From NCBI RefSeq assembly GCF_027942865.1, contig NC_134529.1:16668467-16732466 (forward strand): a stretch of 64,000 bases of DNA, in the 5' to 3' direction. Position 1 is the stretch's first letter. Every line of letters starts with the position of its first letter. Under the pieces are notes generated by a model. It was not told the DNA's origin. It saw nothing but the letters and a program-made list of their open reading frames with translations, and searched no databases. Both the position numbers and the translations under genes were made by a program. This DNA comes from Odontesthes bonariensis (lineage: Eukaryota > Chordata > Actinopteri > Atheriniformes > Atherinopsidae). This document shows positions 1 to 12,500 of this stretch, piece by piece.

Positions 1-529
1 TGAATTTCTTTGCTGCTCCTGTTGTGTTTTTGCAGTCTTCTCACTTCTCACACAAAGACGGGTGTAAAATGAACCTGTTAAAATACAATGCTGTACATTG
101 AGTGCAGCCAGCCTCGGCGCTCCGCTCTGATCTTGGCATCCTTCCCATAAATGTACAGCAGGAGAACTTTCCAATGTAGTTGTTTCTGAGAACCCATGTT
201 CACCGCTCTGCGATGCATAACCGCTCGTAAAAACATGCCCTTAAAAATATCTCCAGCTCCATCAACACATGCATCACATTCACATGCTGACTCAACATCG
301 CTGAAATATGATGCGTGCTTTGTCTCCCTCTTTCTCCCCCCCATCTTTTGCAAGGCTGCAATAGAAAACCTCCTCTGTGTCTATGAGAATACAGGAGCGC
401 TGTGTGTCCTCTACCCTTCCTTCAGCTCACCACGTCCCTCTGCTGTGTGTCGTCGTTCCCCCCCCACCCCCGCCGGCCCAACACACACCCATTCTCTCAA
501 ACGCACTTTCGCTCTGACATAGTCTCTCA
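1..529. other. left-edge non-coding sequence
   Basis: I recognise no gene here. The short open frames on both strands are low-complexity and unlike any family I know. The segment lies far upstream of the ERR coding start and is either intergenic or part of a long 5' non-coding region of that gene. Confidence 0.4.
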
Positions 530-617
530 GGACTCCCTTGCGAGCAAGCCAGGCAGGTAAACTCAGCGGCGAATCTGAGTGAGATGCTGAGGGGAGAGAA
601 AGACGGAGAGAGGGCAA

Positions 618-644
618 TGTGTGTGTGTGTGTGTGTGTGTGTGT
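618..644. repeat. (TG)n microsatellite
   Basis: About 13 uninterrupted TG units. Confidence 0.95.
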
Positions 645-723
645 TTATGAATTTGTGTGTGCGCTGCTGCATCGCTGGGCTACAGAGACCGGAGGCGAAG
701 AGAGCTGGAGCGTTTGTCCTTGA

Positions 724-756
724 GACTGACTGACTGACTGACTGACTGACTGACTG
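724..756. repeat. (GACT)n tetranucleotide repeat
   Basis: About eight perfect GACT units, next to the candidate first exon. Confidence 0.95.
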
Positions 757-859
757 CAGCCGCTGAGCGAAGGACCGACCAGCCAGTGGATGAAACTGAC
801 AGTGAGTACTGAGCGAAAGCGATAAGGCGAGCGAACGGGAAGAAGTAGGTGCAGGCTTC

Positions 860-3800
860 TTTCAGTTGCAGCGAACGGACTGATATGTTTTTACTCCCTT
901 CATCTTAGAAACAGTCCAGTGTGATGTTCTCGAGGTGTGGGTGTGTGTGTAGTTGTGTGTTTCTCCAGGTGAAGGTCTCCTCTGATCCCAGGTGAACTCA
1001 TCTCTCTCTGGCTTTTTATTGGCTCCCATCAATACTTCCTTTAAAGCCCTCATGTAAGACTTTTTGAGCAGTTTAGCAAATTTTAACCTCTCGGGCGATT
1101 CTGCAGCAGCGCCGGCTCTTCCTCTGTGTGTTTGCGCGTGCAGTATCAAGAGAGATGTCAGGAAATATCACTGGACATGCGTCCAGCCCTGTGCCTCCTC
1201 CCCTCTTCTGTTGACAGATCGATAGTTATGCATATATAATTGGAAGTCATCATTTATGGCAACCCTCCAAAGCGAGTCATTATCATGTGTAATCTAGCAG
1301 AAAATTACATTTTGACTGGTGTACCAGGAATTGCGGCCAGGAAACAGTGGTCTGTACTGAGCAGGCAAACTAGGGTGAGGGGATGACCAGAAGGTGGGGT
1401 CATTGGAAGAACACCCCGGAGCCTTGGGAAAGGGTTGGGGATGGAAGGAAGGAGGGAGGGAGGGAGGGAGGAAGGGTGTTACATCTTGCCGGAAAGCTGA
1501 AATGTCCCAGAGGTGCACCTCAAAGCATCTGTGTGATGAAATGATTAGGGACAGGAGGGAGTCATGGAAAGAGAGAAAGGATGGAAACAGATATGGGAAG
1601 AATGTGAAAGAAGAAGAGATGGAGGTGGAGAAGTGTGGGCTGAATACTGTCTTCCGCTCTCTGTGGAGCGAGACACTGCCGTGAGATGAGACTGGCTCAC
1701 CTGTGGAGCTGCTGACAGAAGGTGTTAGGCCGAGTTAGAGGGGTGTCTAGATGGATGGGTAGATAGAGATAAAGCCAGAGGCTGAATACATAACACTGTG
1801 GTAGACTTTATTTCAAGAAAAACATGAAAGGATAGCTCTTTTGTCTCTATGTGTTTTGTGTTGATTTGTTTGGTGTAGACATGCTGACACTGAGCCAGAG
1901 GGCAAAATTTGCCACCTGTGGAGATAAAAGTGATATGATGAGAGAGGCTGCATGCTGTTTCTCTGTGTAACTGTGGGTATGTGAAAGTGTTTCTAATAGT
2001 TCATGACATCAGCATTAGGCATGAGTGGTGCTGACTCCCAGGATTCAGTGTGTGTTGGACCCGCATCAAAGGCTCTTGGGACAAGTCTGGGAACCAGGTG
2101 CTTGTGTGAGGAAGGGGGGGCGGCAGACGTGTGAAAAAGCAATATGTTACTGTAGTGTGCTAAGATTAAAGCGATTTAAACTTACATAGCCAAAAAATTA
2201 AAAATTAAAAATCAGATGATGCAACAAAATGGAGAACATGACAGCATTTCACAGAATTGCTCTAAAGAAAGCCCAACAAAGCTAAAAAGCCTCAAGAAGG
2301 TGGAGAAGAAAAAACAAAACTGAAATCTGCCATTTTCACGCATGTGAAAACACACACCAGAAAACATAAACCCAAAACACTTATCAAAGATCACAACAAA
2401 ACGGACAGTGACATTTAAGGAGAGCAAACAAAATGCTCTCTGATTAGTTGCTGCATTTTGTACTTGATACACACCATATATGAACAATTAAGGGAGGAAA
2501 TGAGTTTTCGGTAGAACTACTGATGAGATGTTAGGCTACACGGCCAAAGGTTCACATTCAAGAAGTCGTTTCATTGTAAACTGCAACGTAATGTGGTACG
2601 AGAGCTGTCAGGTATTTAGTAGGCTGACAAGCGCAACCTGCAAATCTGATGTTTTTTAGGCATTAGAAGATATCATGTCTCAAAAAGGGAAAGTCAAACA
2701 ATTTGTCCGCGCTACTTTTTTGACCCTTCCTCTTTTCTTTAAAAACAGTTTTGACAAAGGCTCTGAGCGCTCGGTGTAAGTAAAACTGTATTGAAAAATG
2801 TACATTCCCCTTTGTACAACATTTGATCAAATATTTGCCCCAATAGGCTACGAAAAAAGCTTCGGAAAGTGCAGGTTTGCTGTGTACACAAGTCAAGAAA
2901 TAGTGACTAATAGTTTGTCAGTTTTTGATACAGAAGGGACCACTGCGATTGGGACCAATTTATTTTGCCCCCTTTGGTCCTGTTTGTGTATGTGTAGCTG
3001 AGGCATCCCATTTCTTTTTGTCACTGAGGGGCAGGGGTCATGTAACCCCTAGCCCTTCTAGCTCCCTCCTGTAGGACCACCGTCAAGTCCACAGCTCTCG
3101 AAAAACAGGGTCAGAGGGACAAATTTGGATTGGCCCTTTAAGTAGATTTTTCCTTTGCCCCGTGAGTGTTAAGGAGATAAGTCCATTATTAAGGTAAATG
3201 TACTTACACATCCCTCCAAGAGCTTTGCAATCTGCACTATCTGCAGCTCTATCTTTAGAGTCCCAAGTCGGATAAAGAGAACTCCTGGGAAAACGGCAGA
3301 AATCGCAGTTGGAGGAGAATTACTGCATCTTTTTTTTATTTTTTTTATTAAATCCAAACATACACAATGCAATGAATATATGCAGAAAACATGTCAAGCA
3401 GCTGCTATACTTGGAGTTTCTTGTTTGCCACAAAGATATCAAAAGACTACACATGCAGTGGGAAAGAGAAAAGAGAGATGCCCCCGTTTTCTTTTCCTAC
3501 CACAATGCAGCCCACAACATGCAGAAACAGAGGAGGATGACCAGCAGATGACCAGTTAATCCAATAGTTCTTGCTGAGAATATGAAGGGTATTTGCTTTG
3601 TTAATCCATATTATGTTGTTAGGAGAGGCTTGGTTAAATAGACTAATCACCCTAAGGCTCTCCAGATGGGCACCTGCCAGAAGACAATATGGCCTGATGA
3701 CGAGGGAGAACAATGGCACATATCCGGGTAAACTTCTCCAACAGTATCTCCACAGGAGTCCTGTTGTTTCAAAGCATTATTGTGGGACATATGTAAATGT

Positions 3801-6526
3801 CAAAAGAAATTCTTCCACTAGGGGGCATTCCACTCAAGTTATTAGGACGTGCAAAACAATCTGTGAAGCTGCAACTGAGCTGGTTCTCTCAGTCCGTTTA
3901 GTCTCAGGTATTCATAAAAAGGGGTAAAATTAGTCCCAATGAAATCCTGCCTGCCTGAAAGCCTTCCTGTGCATATACGTTTCCCCGCAGTGACTCACTT
4001 CCTCCGCAGTGGGACTGTAGAATCTCCTGATAAGTGAAAAGCATTTGAAAAGCATTGAACCCCCTCCCCACCCCAAGGAGGAGCAGCAGCAGGTCCCAGT
4101 GGCTGTAAGTGACATTTCTATGGTTATGTCACTTTAAGCTTCTCCCAGCGGGTTTCTAAGATTTCTGCCGTGGATGTGTGGGTTTGTGTGTGTGTGTGAC
4201 CTCTGATCCCTATACTGTGCACCGCAGATCAATACGAAACTGATCCTATTCCAAGTGCTCATCTGTCACTTATTTTATGCACCATTTCCCTCCCATTCAT
4301 CTATTTAAAGTCATCAGACGGCAAATATAAGATATAAGATATCCCTCTTAAATTCTACAATGCAGTTTGGATTCGTCTTCCTGCTACCTTGATGTGTCTG
4401 CCCCGTTTTGTGAAAGCATTCGAGCGTCTGAGAGGCCACGTGTTGGTGCAGCAGGACGAGAGTGTTTGCACACAGTGTCAGTGGTGTTTCCCTCTGTCTC
4501 AGTAATTGACGGATGGCTAAGGGTCAGATATAAACTAAGCAGATTACCACTTGCTGGTTCTGAGGCTAATTCTAATGTGTGTGATGGGGGGTTGGACTTG
4601 ATGAGTGACTGTCCGATTTTGGAAGTCGATGCGACAGATGTCGCTCGAAGCTGAGAATTGGTGGCTGTAAGTTTAGGGATGAGGAGAAAAGATGGAACTC
4701 ACACACATGCAGCCTGTTTTATCTGTCCATTTCCTGTTCTTCAGATAGAAACATATCCATCTCTGATGTGTGGGGTCAATAGCTGGCAGTGTGGGGCTCT
4801 ATTACGGGCAGCATCCCTCCAGAGCTGCTATTGAGCTTCTGTCTTTCAGTCAGGCTCAGCGCTGGAAAAATATTTTTGATGTTTAAATGCAGCCACGCGC
4901 GTTTGGTTTCATTTGCTGCACTCAGCTTGTTTCGATGTTTCAAAGAGCCGTCGGTTCTGGATTTAGCTTCTTTTCAAGTTGGTGTTTTCAAATTGTTTCT
5001 TCTGCTGGTGTTGTGTTTCAGCCTCTGTGTTTGTTCTCTTGTTTGGAAATGACGTATTTCCCCTTTTTTTGCAATTGATAAGTTAAAAGTAAATTTATGT
5101 CATCCAAAAGAAGGAGATTTTTTTTTTTCCAAAGACAAATCATGACGGAGAAATTCAAATGTACGATGGGGTCATTGTTTATTGACTTTCCAGAAATTAA
5201 ATTTGTAAACCAGTCAGCAAATTTCTGTGAAAACAGCACAGTCTGTGCACCACAAACTGTATTTCACTTTGCAGACAGAGCTGAGGCTAATGTAAACAGG
5301 GAAGTAGCGCCACTCTTCTGGGAAACTTAGGCGATAATACTATTTGCAAACTGCCTCAAGCATCTTCTTCTGCGATAAGTTCTGGGAAAAAAAAAAGGTC
5401 TCATATGGGTTGCATTTCAGGCAGCATTTACGCAGATACTAATATACCAGTGATTTTCCAGTATCAGCAGATAATATAAGTGCAACAATATATCAGTGGA
5501 CTTTTATACAGGCTAAAAGTTGGACTGGACAATATCATAATACGTGACTCAATAATTGTGCAACTTTATATCAAAGATACCTGAAAATGTATGATGTGTA
5601 ATGAACTGGGAGCTTAATTTCTGAATCCACTGACAGGAAATGAATTGACAGCAATCACAGGGAAGGATTAAAAGTTTCCAGACACACCAGCAGTTCTGCT
5701 ACATCTGTGATTCTCAAATATGGGTTTGGAAAAACAAACAAGCAGGTGTTTGCCGACTCTTGACACCAGCTTGGATCTTTCCGTGTAAGTTGCTTTTCTG
5801 GTTTGTCTTAATGATTGCTAAATTCAGTCTGATTTGACCTAGAGGTCTTCTTACGTGGATGGAAAATAAAATTTACTCACAAATTTTGCATGAAAGTTGC
5901 ATTTGCTGACATTGTGTTGAATTTAGTCATTTTATTTAGATCACTTTTAACTGTATGCTCTGAGGAGGCAATAATCAAGTGATGGCAGCAGCCAGTGTAA
6001 AGCCACTTAGGGGATAGGAACCGTTCCGTTTTAATGACAACATAAAGTTTGCTACATGGTTTCTACATAATTATCTCACTATGGAGATGGTTTTGTGCAA
6101 AGCCTGAAGTGTATTACATTTGTTATGACCACACTCTGGTGGTGTCTGACTTTTTCTGTTTGTTTCTTTGTACTTTTATTGTTCAAATGAAAAGTTCTGC
6201 CATCAGAAATCACTCTCATCCTTTGTGGTCCTTATGTTCTTCCTCCTTTGGGTTTGAAGGAGCTTGCACTAATGGGGTGGTTAGTATGTGTGCGCGTGCG
6301 GCAACCATAATGACTGTTTCAGTTGGTTGGGAGTTTTCTTGTGGTGCATAATGAGATAAAGTTCACTCCATGCAGTCTGCTGTCTGGCCTTTATCTCAGC
6401 AACAGATTAGCGCAGGTGATTTCATTCCTGTGGAGATAGGTTCAACGGGGTTAATCTCAGAGCACGACATTGTGAGAAACAGAGAATCGAGCAATGTGAG
6501 CAGGAGAAAGACATTCTGACGCTTGT
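860..6526. other. no gene recognised (upstream region of the ERR gene)
   Basis: About 5.7 kb with only short unrelated open frames and simple sequence such as the (GGGA)n run near 1450-1470. I see no recognisable exon. It is probably intronic or intergenic upstream sequence of the ERR gene. Confidence 0.4.
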
Positions 6527-7390
6527 AGAGGTGTTCGAAAGTTTGTCAACCCTTCAGAGTTTTTTTTATATTGCTGCGTAGATCTGAGCGATAAATCTCG
6601 AGATGTTAACACAAGTACTTCAAGCAGACAAAGAAAACAAACCTGGTCATTTATTCACTAAGATTGTACATTTAAAAAATGGAAAAGATTACAAAACCAC
6701 ATTTAAAAGTTTAAAGATGAATTGCCAATTACAGACAGATTGAGTATAACTGGACAGAATTTGAGAGCATTGTTATGCTCCTCAAGGGGTGGTCAAAAAC
6801 CAAACTTCAGTTCAAAGACGAGGCATGAAATAGTTTAGCCTGGCTGAGGTCACTAAGGAATCAAAGATAACTTCCAAGTTATTAAAACTTGTTAACAAAA
6901 ACAAAAGAAAGCAATTTGGGTTTAAATTGTTATGTCTGGAAAAGAAAATGACCTTGTCCCATCAGTGAGACACGGTGGTGGTAGTTTCAAGGTCTGCGTC
7001 AAGTTTGCTGCCTCTATTCCTTCACAGAGACACACAAGCATGCATGCCCACACTGGCTTCCCAGCATTAACTCCACATTAAGCCACGGATTTATTGATTT
7101 ATAAAGAGGAAATTTCAAGCCACAAGAAATCTCTGTGAACTGAGTCTCAAGAAAAAATGGATTATGCATCTCAATGGCAACTCTAACGCAGATCACTCTG
7201 CCAACAGACGATAGAAGATGTAAATATTTTGGTCAGGCCAAGTCAAAGTCCTGACCTTAATCCAACAGAAATGTTGTGGAGGGAGTATGCAGTTCACGTG
7301 AGATATATCCTCATTTGTTCAGTTAAGTCCTTTTGATCTACTTTAAGGATGTGTCTCATATTTACGCAAGTAGTTAAGTGTTGAGCACCC
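6527..7390 (+). mobile_element. degenerate Tc1-like DNA transposon
   Basis: The left end resembles the terminal repeat of a very common teleost Tc1-like element (the stretch around 6534-6552 reads like its 'GAAAGTTTGTGAACCC' end). The plus strand then holds two scraps of a Tc1 transposase. One is a histidine/glycine-rich piece (KHGGGS-like) near 6968-7014. The other is an SPDLNPTEMLW-type motif at 7243-7280, the signature around the third catalytic acidic residue of Tc1/mariner transposases. Frames between the scraps are broken and much of the transposase is missing. The right end, near 7390, is eroded. It is a non-functional fossil. Confidence 0.6.
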
Positions 7391-7904
7391 TTAGAAAATA
7401 AGAATGACCTTTTTGAAATCTCCGGTTGGGATTTTGCAGTTCTGAAAATGTGTCGAGCGTGTTTCACACCTGTGCGCTGCACTCTGCTCATGTACCCCTG
7501 CAGATCCCAGTGGAAACTTGTCCGAGTCTGATAGAACTGGAACAATGTGGTTATCCACTGTTCAGTATTCTGCAACATTACATTGACATTTACTCAGCAG
7601 GATGATTTGATACAAAGACCTAGTTCGGATTTTGACGTATTCATTTGGACTTTGGGGTGAAGCATCGTGATTTGAATTCAATCCACAGCTGTTCAGCAAG
7701 GCTCAAGAGTTCCTCAACATTTCCAAACATGCCGCAAGGTTGTATATGTGAGTTTGCAGTGAGGGAAACTCTGACAAGCCACGTGTGTTATTTTCTTTCA
7801 CGAGTTAAGATGTAGTTGCCACTGGTTGCATAAGAATCACCTGAGCTTCTCTCTTTGGAGAAATTATACTATTGATCTTTGGATTGATTTGTGTAATTAA
7901 GGTT

Positions 7905-8290
7905 CAATTAAGGTGTAAAATGTACGTAAAAACAAAGTGCAGTGATTTGCAGATTTCATAACCAAATTGTTTGTTCACAATCAAACATTAAAAATAAATA
8001 AATAAAAAAAAGCAAATGCTGAACGTGAGACAAACTATTTCATGAAAAATATTCACTAATCCTGAATTTGATGGTAGTCTCAAAAATGTTGGGAGACAGG
8101 CAACTCTGGGCTGAAAATGTTAGAGGCACTGGAAAGAAACACCAGGCGGAACATGTTGACAACATGTGGAGCAAATTCGGATTACTGTCGGTCAAGAAAA
8201 AAATGACTAAGGCTTTAAATGGTCCATCATCTACACTGCATTATATCATTAAAATATTTCCGAGAATCTGAATTCTGAGAATCCGCACAT
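7905..8290 (+). mobile_element. Tc1-like transposon fragment (5' end and helix-turn-helix remnant)
   Basis: The AT-rich opening, around 7910-8060, resembles the 5' region of another abundant teleost repeat as I remember it. Near 8218-8270 the plus-strand frame gives a decayed PSSTLHYIIKIF-like peptide. This resembles the helix-turn-helix DNA-binding segment of Tc1-like transposases. The frame stops straight afterwards and no catalytic domain follows. Classification is from remembered similarity only. Confidence 0.4.
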
Positions 8291-8399
8291 ATAGATTTAT
8301 GTTAAATTGAACCTGTTCTTCCTGGACTGTCTTGTTTCTGTCAATCACACCATATTGCACCTGGTCACCTTTTTTTTTTTTTACCCCCGAGGTGGACAC

Positions 8400-9040
8400 T
8401 ACATTCCCTGCTCCTCATTTCGTTTGCACGTGTTCTTTGTGAGTGAAAACGTCAAATTAGGCACGCAACCAAGGCTGATTATCTCAGATAACAGCACTGC
8501 ACACGCAGATAAGTCAGTTAAGCCTTAAGTAGAATGTGAATTGATGTCTCAGTGGGTGGATGTCCATGTATTTGTTCATACAGTGCCTGTGGAAAGCTGT
8601 TTATTTCATTTTGCAGAGTAGATATGGGACGACAATTTTCAGCTCAGGATTTGGACATGAATTTTTCTTACTCGATCAAGGAATGATTTTTTTTTCTCAG
8701 TTTGATCTACAGCTAATCAATACAATGCGAGAGAAAATCCCTTCAAACTGAATAAAAAATTGACATATTTTTTTTATCTTCCTCTGCAGAGACTGTCCAA
8801 ACGCCAGCAAAGTGATTCTAAAATAGATTTCTTGGAAGTTTACGATAGCTGGATTTTAATTAATTTTTTTTACTTTCACACTCTTCCCCCTTAACAGTAC
8901 ATATTTAGAGGGTAGGTAGTATATCTTGTTTTTTTTTTATAAGGTTAGCATCCACACTCCCACATAGAGCTTTTCCTGACTGCTTCAACCCCTCTAAATA
9001 TCCCACATCCTTTTGTCATTTCCACCTGCCCCAGCGGCTC
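8400..9040. other. no gene recognised
   Basis: AT-rich sequence with several T-runs; no exon or repeat family identified. Confidence 0.4.
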
Positions 9041-9080
9041 TGGCTCTGATTGGCTCAGAGGACAGCCAATCAGCTGGCAG
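9041..9080 (+). promoter_or_regulatory. paired opposed CCAAT boxes, putative ERR promoter
   Basis: An inverted CCAAT box (ATTGG, 9049-9053) and a direct one (CCAAT, 9066-9070) lie 12 bp apart in a GC-richer patch about 420 bp upstream of the ERR start codon. NF-Y sites in such pairs are typical of vertebrate promoters. A TATAAAA string at 9379-9385 lies closer to the start codon and could be a TATA box or simply part of the 5'UTR. Confidence 0.35.
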
Positions 9081-9276
9081 CGCAGTGTAGCGCGCAGGGG
9101 GTAGTGGGAGGCCATTCAGATAGTGCGGTTGGGTGTTCGCTAAAGCCCGGCTGTCTCGCTTGGAGACCCTTGTCACACGCAGCTTGTAGTCACAACAGTG
9201 CTGACTTCAAAGGCACCCGGGGGCTGTTGGTGAGAGGTGTGAGTGACAGGAAGACGCACACGCGCACACAGGGACA

Positions 9277-9321
9277 ATGAGCGGAGCCGAGAGTGTGATA
9301 CAGCAGAGGAGAGGGCAGTAG
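9277..9321 (+). other. upstream ORF 1 of the ERR gene (14 codons)
   Basis: An ATG with adequate context (A at -3, A at +4) opens a 14-codon frame ending at TAG, upstream of the receptor start. It is a regulatory uORF only if transcription starts upstream of it. Confidence 0.3.
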
Positions 9322-9464
9322 ATGGACACATAAAGTTTGGAGGCACAATTAGGAGAAAGCTCTGAGAGAGGTGCAGTTTATAAAAGCTACTGAGAAGGAG
9401 GACAGAATATATCGAGTGAAGGAGGCGGACGGGAACGAACGGAACCTTTTCTCCTCTACGGGGC

Positions 9465-9491
9465 ATGGTGGCAGAGCCCATATGGATTTAG
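9465..9491 (+). promoter_or_regulatory. upstream ORF 2 overlapping the ERR start codon
   Basis: The ATG at 9465 has G at -3 and G at +4, a strong initiation context. It opens an 8-codon frame that ends at TAG (9489-9491), past the receptor ATG at 9482 and in a different frame. The receptor ATG itself has C at -3, a weak context. Ribosomes using this uORF would bypass the first receptor start and could reinitiate at the in-frame ATG at 14832. Confidence 0.5.
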
Positions 9492-9537
9492 TCGACCTTT
9501 ACCTCCCAGAGTGTTTCAGCTTCCACTCTGACACAGA
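9482..9537 (+). CDS. esrrg: ERR coding exon 1 (gamma-type N-terminus)
   Basis: Eighteen codons plus two bases, beginning [15 protein letters not shown], ending at donor GA|GTAAGT. It joins exon 2 to read ...[13 protein letters not shown], collinear with the long ERR-gamma isoform. Confidence 0.8.
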
Positions 9538-12500
9538 GTAAGTACCCTCTAAAACGCAGCAAGCCTTAAAAACTTTGTTTTAGTTCCACGTGAAGCAGCC
9601 ACGGGGCTAACATTGATAAACCAGTGAGGTTGCCTAACAGATATAAGACACTGTGGGAAGTGAATGGCTAATGTTAACCACAAAATACCATTTTCAATGA
9701 CAAAGAGAGGTTTCATTCACATCAGTGCAACGGTGTTAAAACCATTTGTTGTGCATTTATTTGATACCATATTATTTGTTGCCTGTTTTGAAGCATCCTC
9801 CCTAACATGATCACTTTTCAGGATAAGGGAACCGGCTCTTTTATACAGTGTTTTTCTCATTTTAGGTTTCTCTGGTGCTTGCTGCACACTGTTTCAGTAC
9901 GTTACCACTCAATTAAATGCTTTGTTAAACAGTAAGTAATCATGAAATCTGTTAAATGTCAGCAACTTTGCAAAAAGAGTATTTTAAAAAAAAAAACTAA
10001 AAATAGATAAATAAAACTTTCTTTCTACCTGCACAAAACAGCGCCACTTTCAAGTAGTGTGGGAAAAATAGGGATCAAAACAACACGTTCTCAGTTTAGA
10101 GGAGTAAAAGGTGAATAATGTATAGAAAATGATCAAAAATAACTAGCTGTGCTGCCAAGTCAATACATGAATAAAGTCACACTCCAATGTGGTGTTGCAC
10201 CACCTTCGCCACGACCTTCATTTCCACCCAGAGATGCCTTTTCGCCAAGATCTAGCATCGATGACTGGAGGGTCAGACCACTGCATGAAGTTATCTCCAG
10301 CAAATTCTAGAGATTCTCATCAGCTTAGTGGGGGCCAGTCCATGTGTGAAAGTGGTGTCTCATGCTCCCTGAGTCACTCTTTGACAATTTGAGTCTTATG
10401 AATCCTGGCATTGTCTTCTTGGAATATGACCTTGCCATTGGGGGGGTCTGTTGATAGAAAGACCTGACCATTTTATATATCAGTATTTAATCTAATTTTA
10501 TATTTGTTTTGTGAGCTGAGGGTCACTGACTAACTAGTCTCAGTTTGGGTTGACTGGCTGGGGAAAATCTTCCCCAAACAAGGCTTATCTGAAATCCCGG
10601 GGAAAGATGTGCGAAGCAGCTGTTTGATTGCCTCCGGAGTGGCTCTTTGATTGCCTGCTTTTTGCTGTAATCGCGCAAAGAAAAGAAAGAGATCATCTTC
10701 ATTATCATCACTGTTGTGCCACTCTCAGCTGCGGCATAATCAGACTACATTGAGAACACGACAAATCTCATTGAGCATTTTAGGATTTCGGGGATTGAAA
10801 TTAACTTTCCGCCAGCAGCGAAAGATAACGACAATTAGGAGACAGACAGAGGGAGACATGCAGACATGTGGACGCACAGGTTGGCTGATTACTTGTGACA
10901 CGGGCTGACTGATAAAGAATTGGATAGAGGACGACGAAGGCTGCAGATGATCCCCATGTGTGGCACGCTATCCAAGTCCGCAGAGCCTGTTGGTCTGAAC
11001 TCCAACCTCAAGCACCTCATTTTCCGGTTACAAAGCCTGTCTAAGGCTCTTAGCTGGCTGTGGGTGTCACTGATCCCTGATCATCTCTGGCTCATTTGTG
11101 GGGGGAAAAACAAAAAGGCCAAAAACCGAGACACCCTATGACGTAAATGAAGTTGGGGTTGTTGCTGAAAGGTTGGTCAGCAGGCCTTGTGAGGTATTTG
11201 TGGCAAGATGAAGAGAATCTCTGTCGCCTTGCATTTTATTTTCACTTCCTGAAATTTGGTAGATTTGCTTGATTTTGTTTTCCTTCTTCTTTTTCCACTT
11301 GTTTTTAGCAACTTGATCGCTTACCCCTTATTTCCGGCGTTTCTTCCCTTTCTCTCTACCTCCTTCCCAGCCTTTGGGTCATTGTCTGCATTATGACTCT
11401 GCTTGTTGGAAAGAAAGTGTTGCCCTCTCTCCTTTCTTTCAGCCCCCCCTGGGTTAATGAGCCACAGGATTGCCCCTTTTCTTTCTGTCCCTCCCCAGCT
11501 TTTTCACACTCCCTCTATCTGTCTGCCTCGCTTGTGATTCCCTCCTGCCTCCCTTTTCCCTCCTCTCTTTTTGTCCTCTCCTCGTTTCACACTGCATTTT
11601 CTCCTTTGTTGCCAAGGCGCGGTGAGAGTTGTTTTAGCTACTGGGACACAAAAGGTACAATAACTTTGGAACTGCACTCAAACACACACACACATACTGT
11701 ATGATTTAGCCATTTTACTCCAGACTGCAGAAGCCGCACTGACCATCCTTTGATGGGTGATTTTTGTTGAATGACACTTCCCGTATGATCACCGCACGCT
11801 AACGCCATTTAATTATGAAAGCAAAGCGGCAGCATCTAAGACCCTCCTCCGCCTCCTCCTCTCTGTGATGCATTACAGTGTGAGAGTGCAAAGTATATCT
11901 CACTCTGTACCTGTCAGAGACTTGACACAGCAATATGGACACATGTGATGGATAGCCCATAAGGCTACTGGTGTGTCACTTTAAAAGGAAACCGGAGTCT
12001 ATTCACAGGGCTGTTTTTATAGTCTTCAAAGTGGATTGAAGAGTTTATAGATGCAGGGGAGTGACAGAGAAAATGGGATCAGAGTCTGAGCGCAGGTTAA
12101 TGACAGACCATTGGAAGACTGGATAGGTAAATGTATTTTGACATGTCTTTAAATAGAAAAAATGTCATTTCTTTTGTTAAAGTTACAAAAAAAAAAGTCT
12201 TTAAAGTCCTTTAGCACCTTAAAGCCAACTGGTTTGATTTTATGGCTGTCAGTCACTCTCGCCATACTTATCGATGTTGCTTTGGGTGGCGCAGAGCTGT
12301 TAAACGTGCTAGTGGAGTTGGTGGAGACCAAAGCGGAGCTGAATTGAAATACATTGTTTATTTAGTGCAGCCACCCGAAAGCAGACAACAAATCTACCGG
12401 TTGATTACTGAGACTACAGAAATCCGAAAGCCTCGAAGGAGCAAAGATCATCTCTCTTGCTTAGAGGTTTGAAATATTCATATGCAGATATCTGCTTTAA

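Larger units (their letters stand above)
530..801 (+). other. candidate non-coding first exon / alternative promoter of the ERR gene
   Basis: This purine-rich, relatively GC-rich stretch carries a (TG)n and a (GACT)n run and ends at a good splice-donor match, ACA|GTGAGT, with the GT at 802-803. ESRRG genes are known for several alternative non-coding 5' exons spread over long distances, which is the reason for proposing it. No coding frame is implied, and only transcript data could confirm it. Confidence 0.2.

Noticed and set aside
9173..9481. A 102-codon minus-strand frame opposite the ERR 5'UTR
   Set aside because: Low-complexity Ser/Leu composition from purine-rich DNA on the other strand; no homology.
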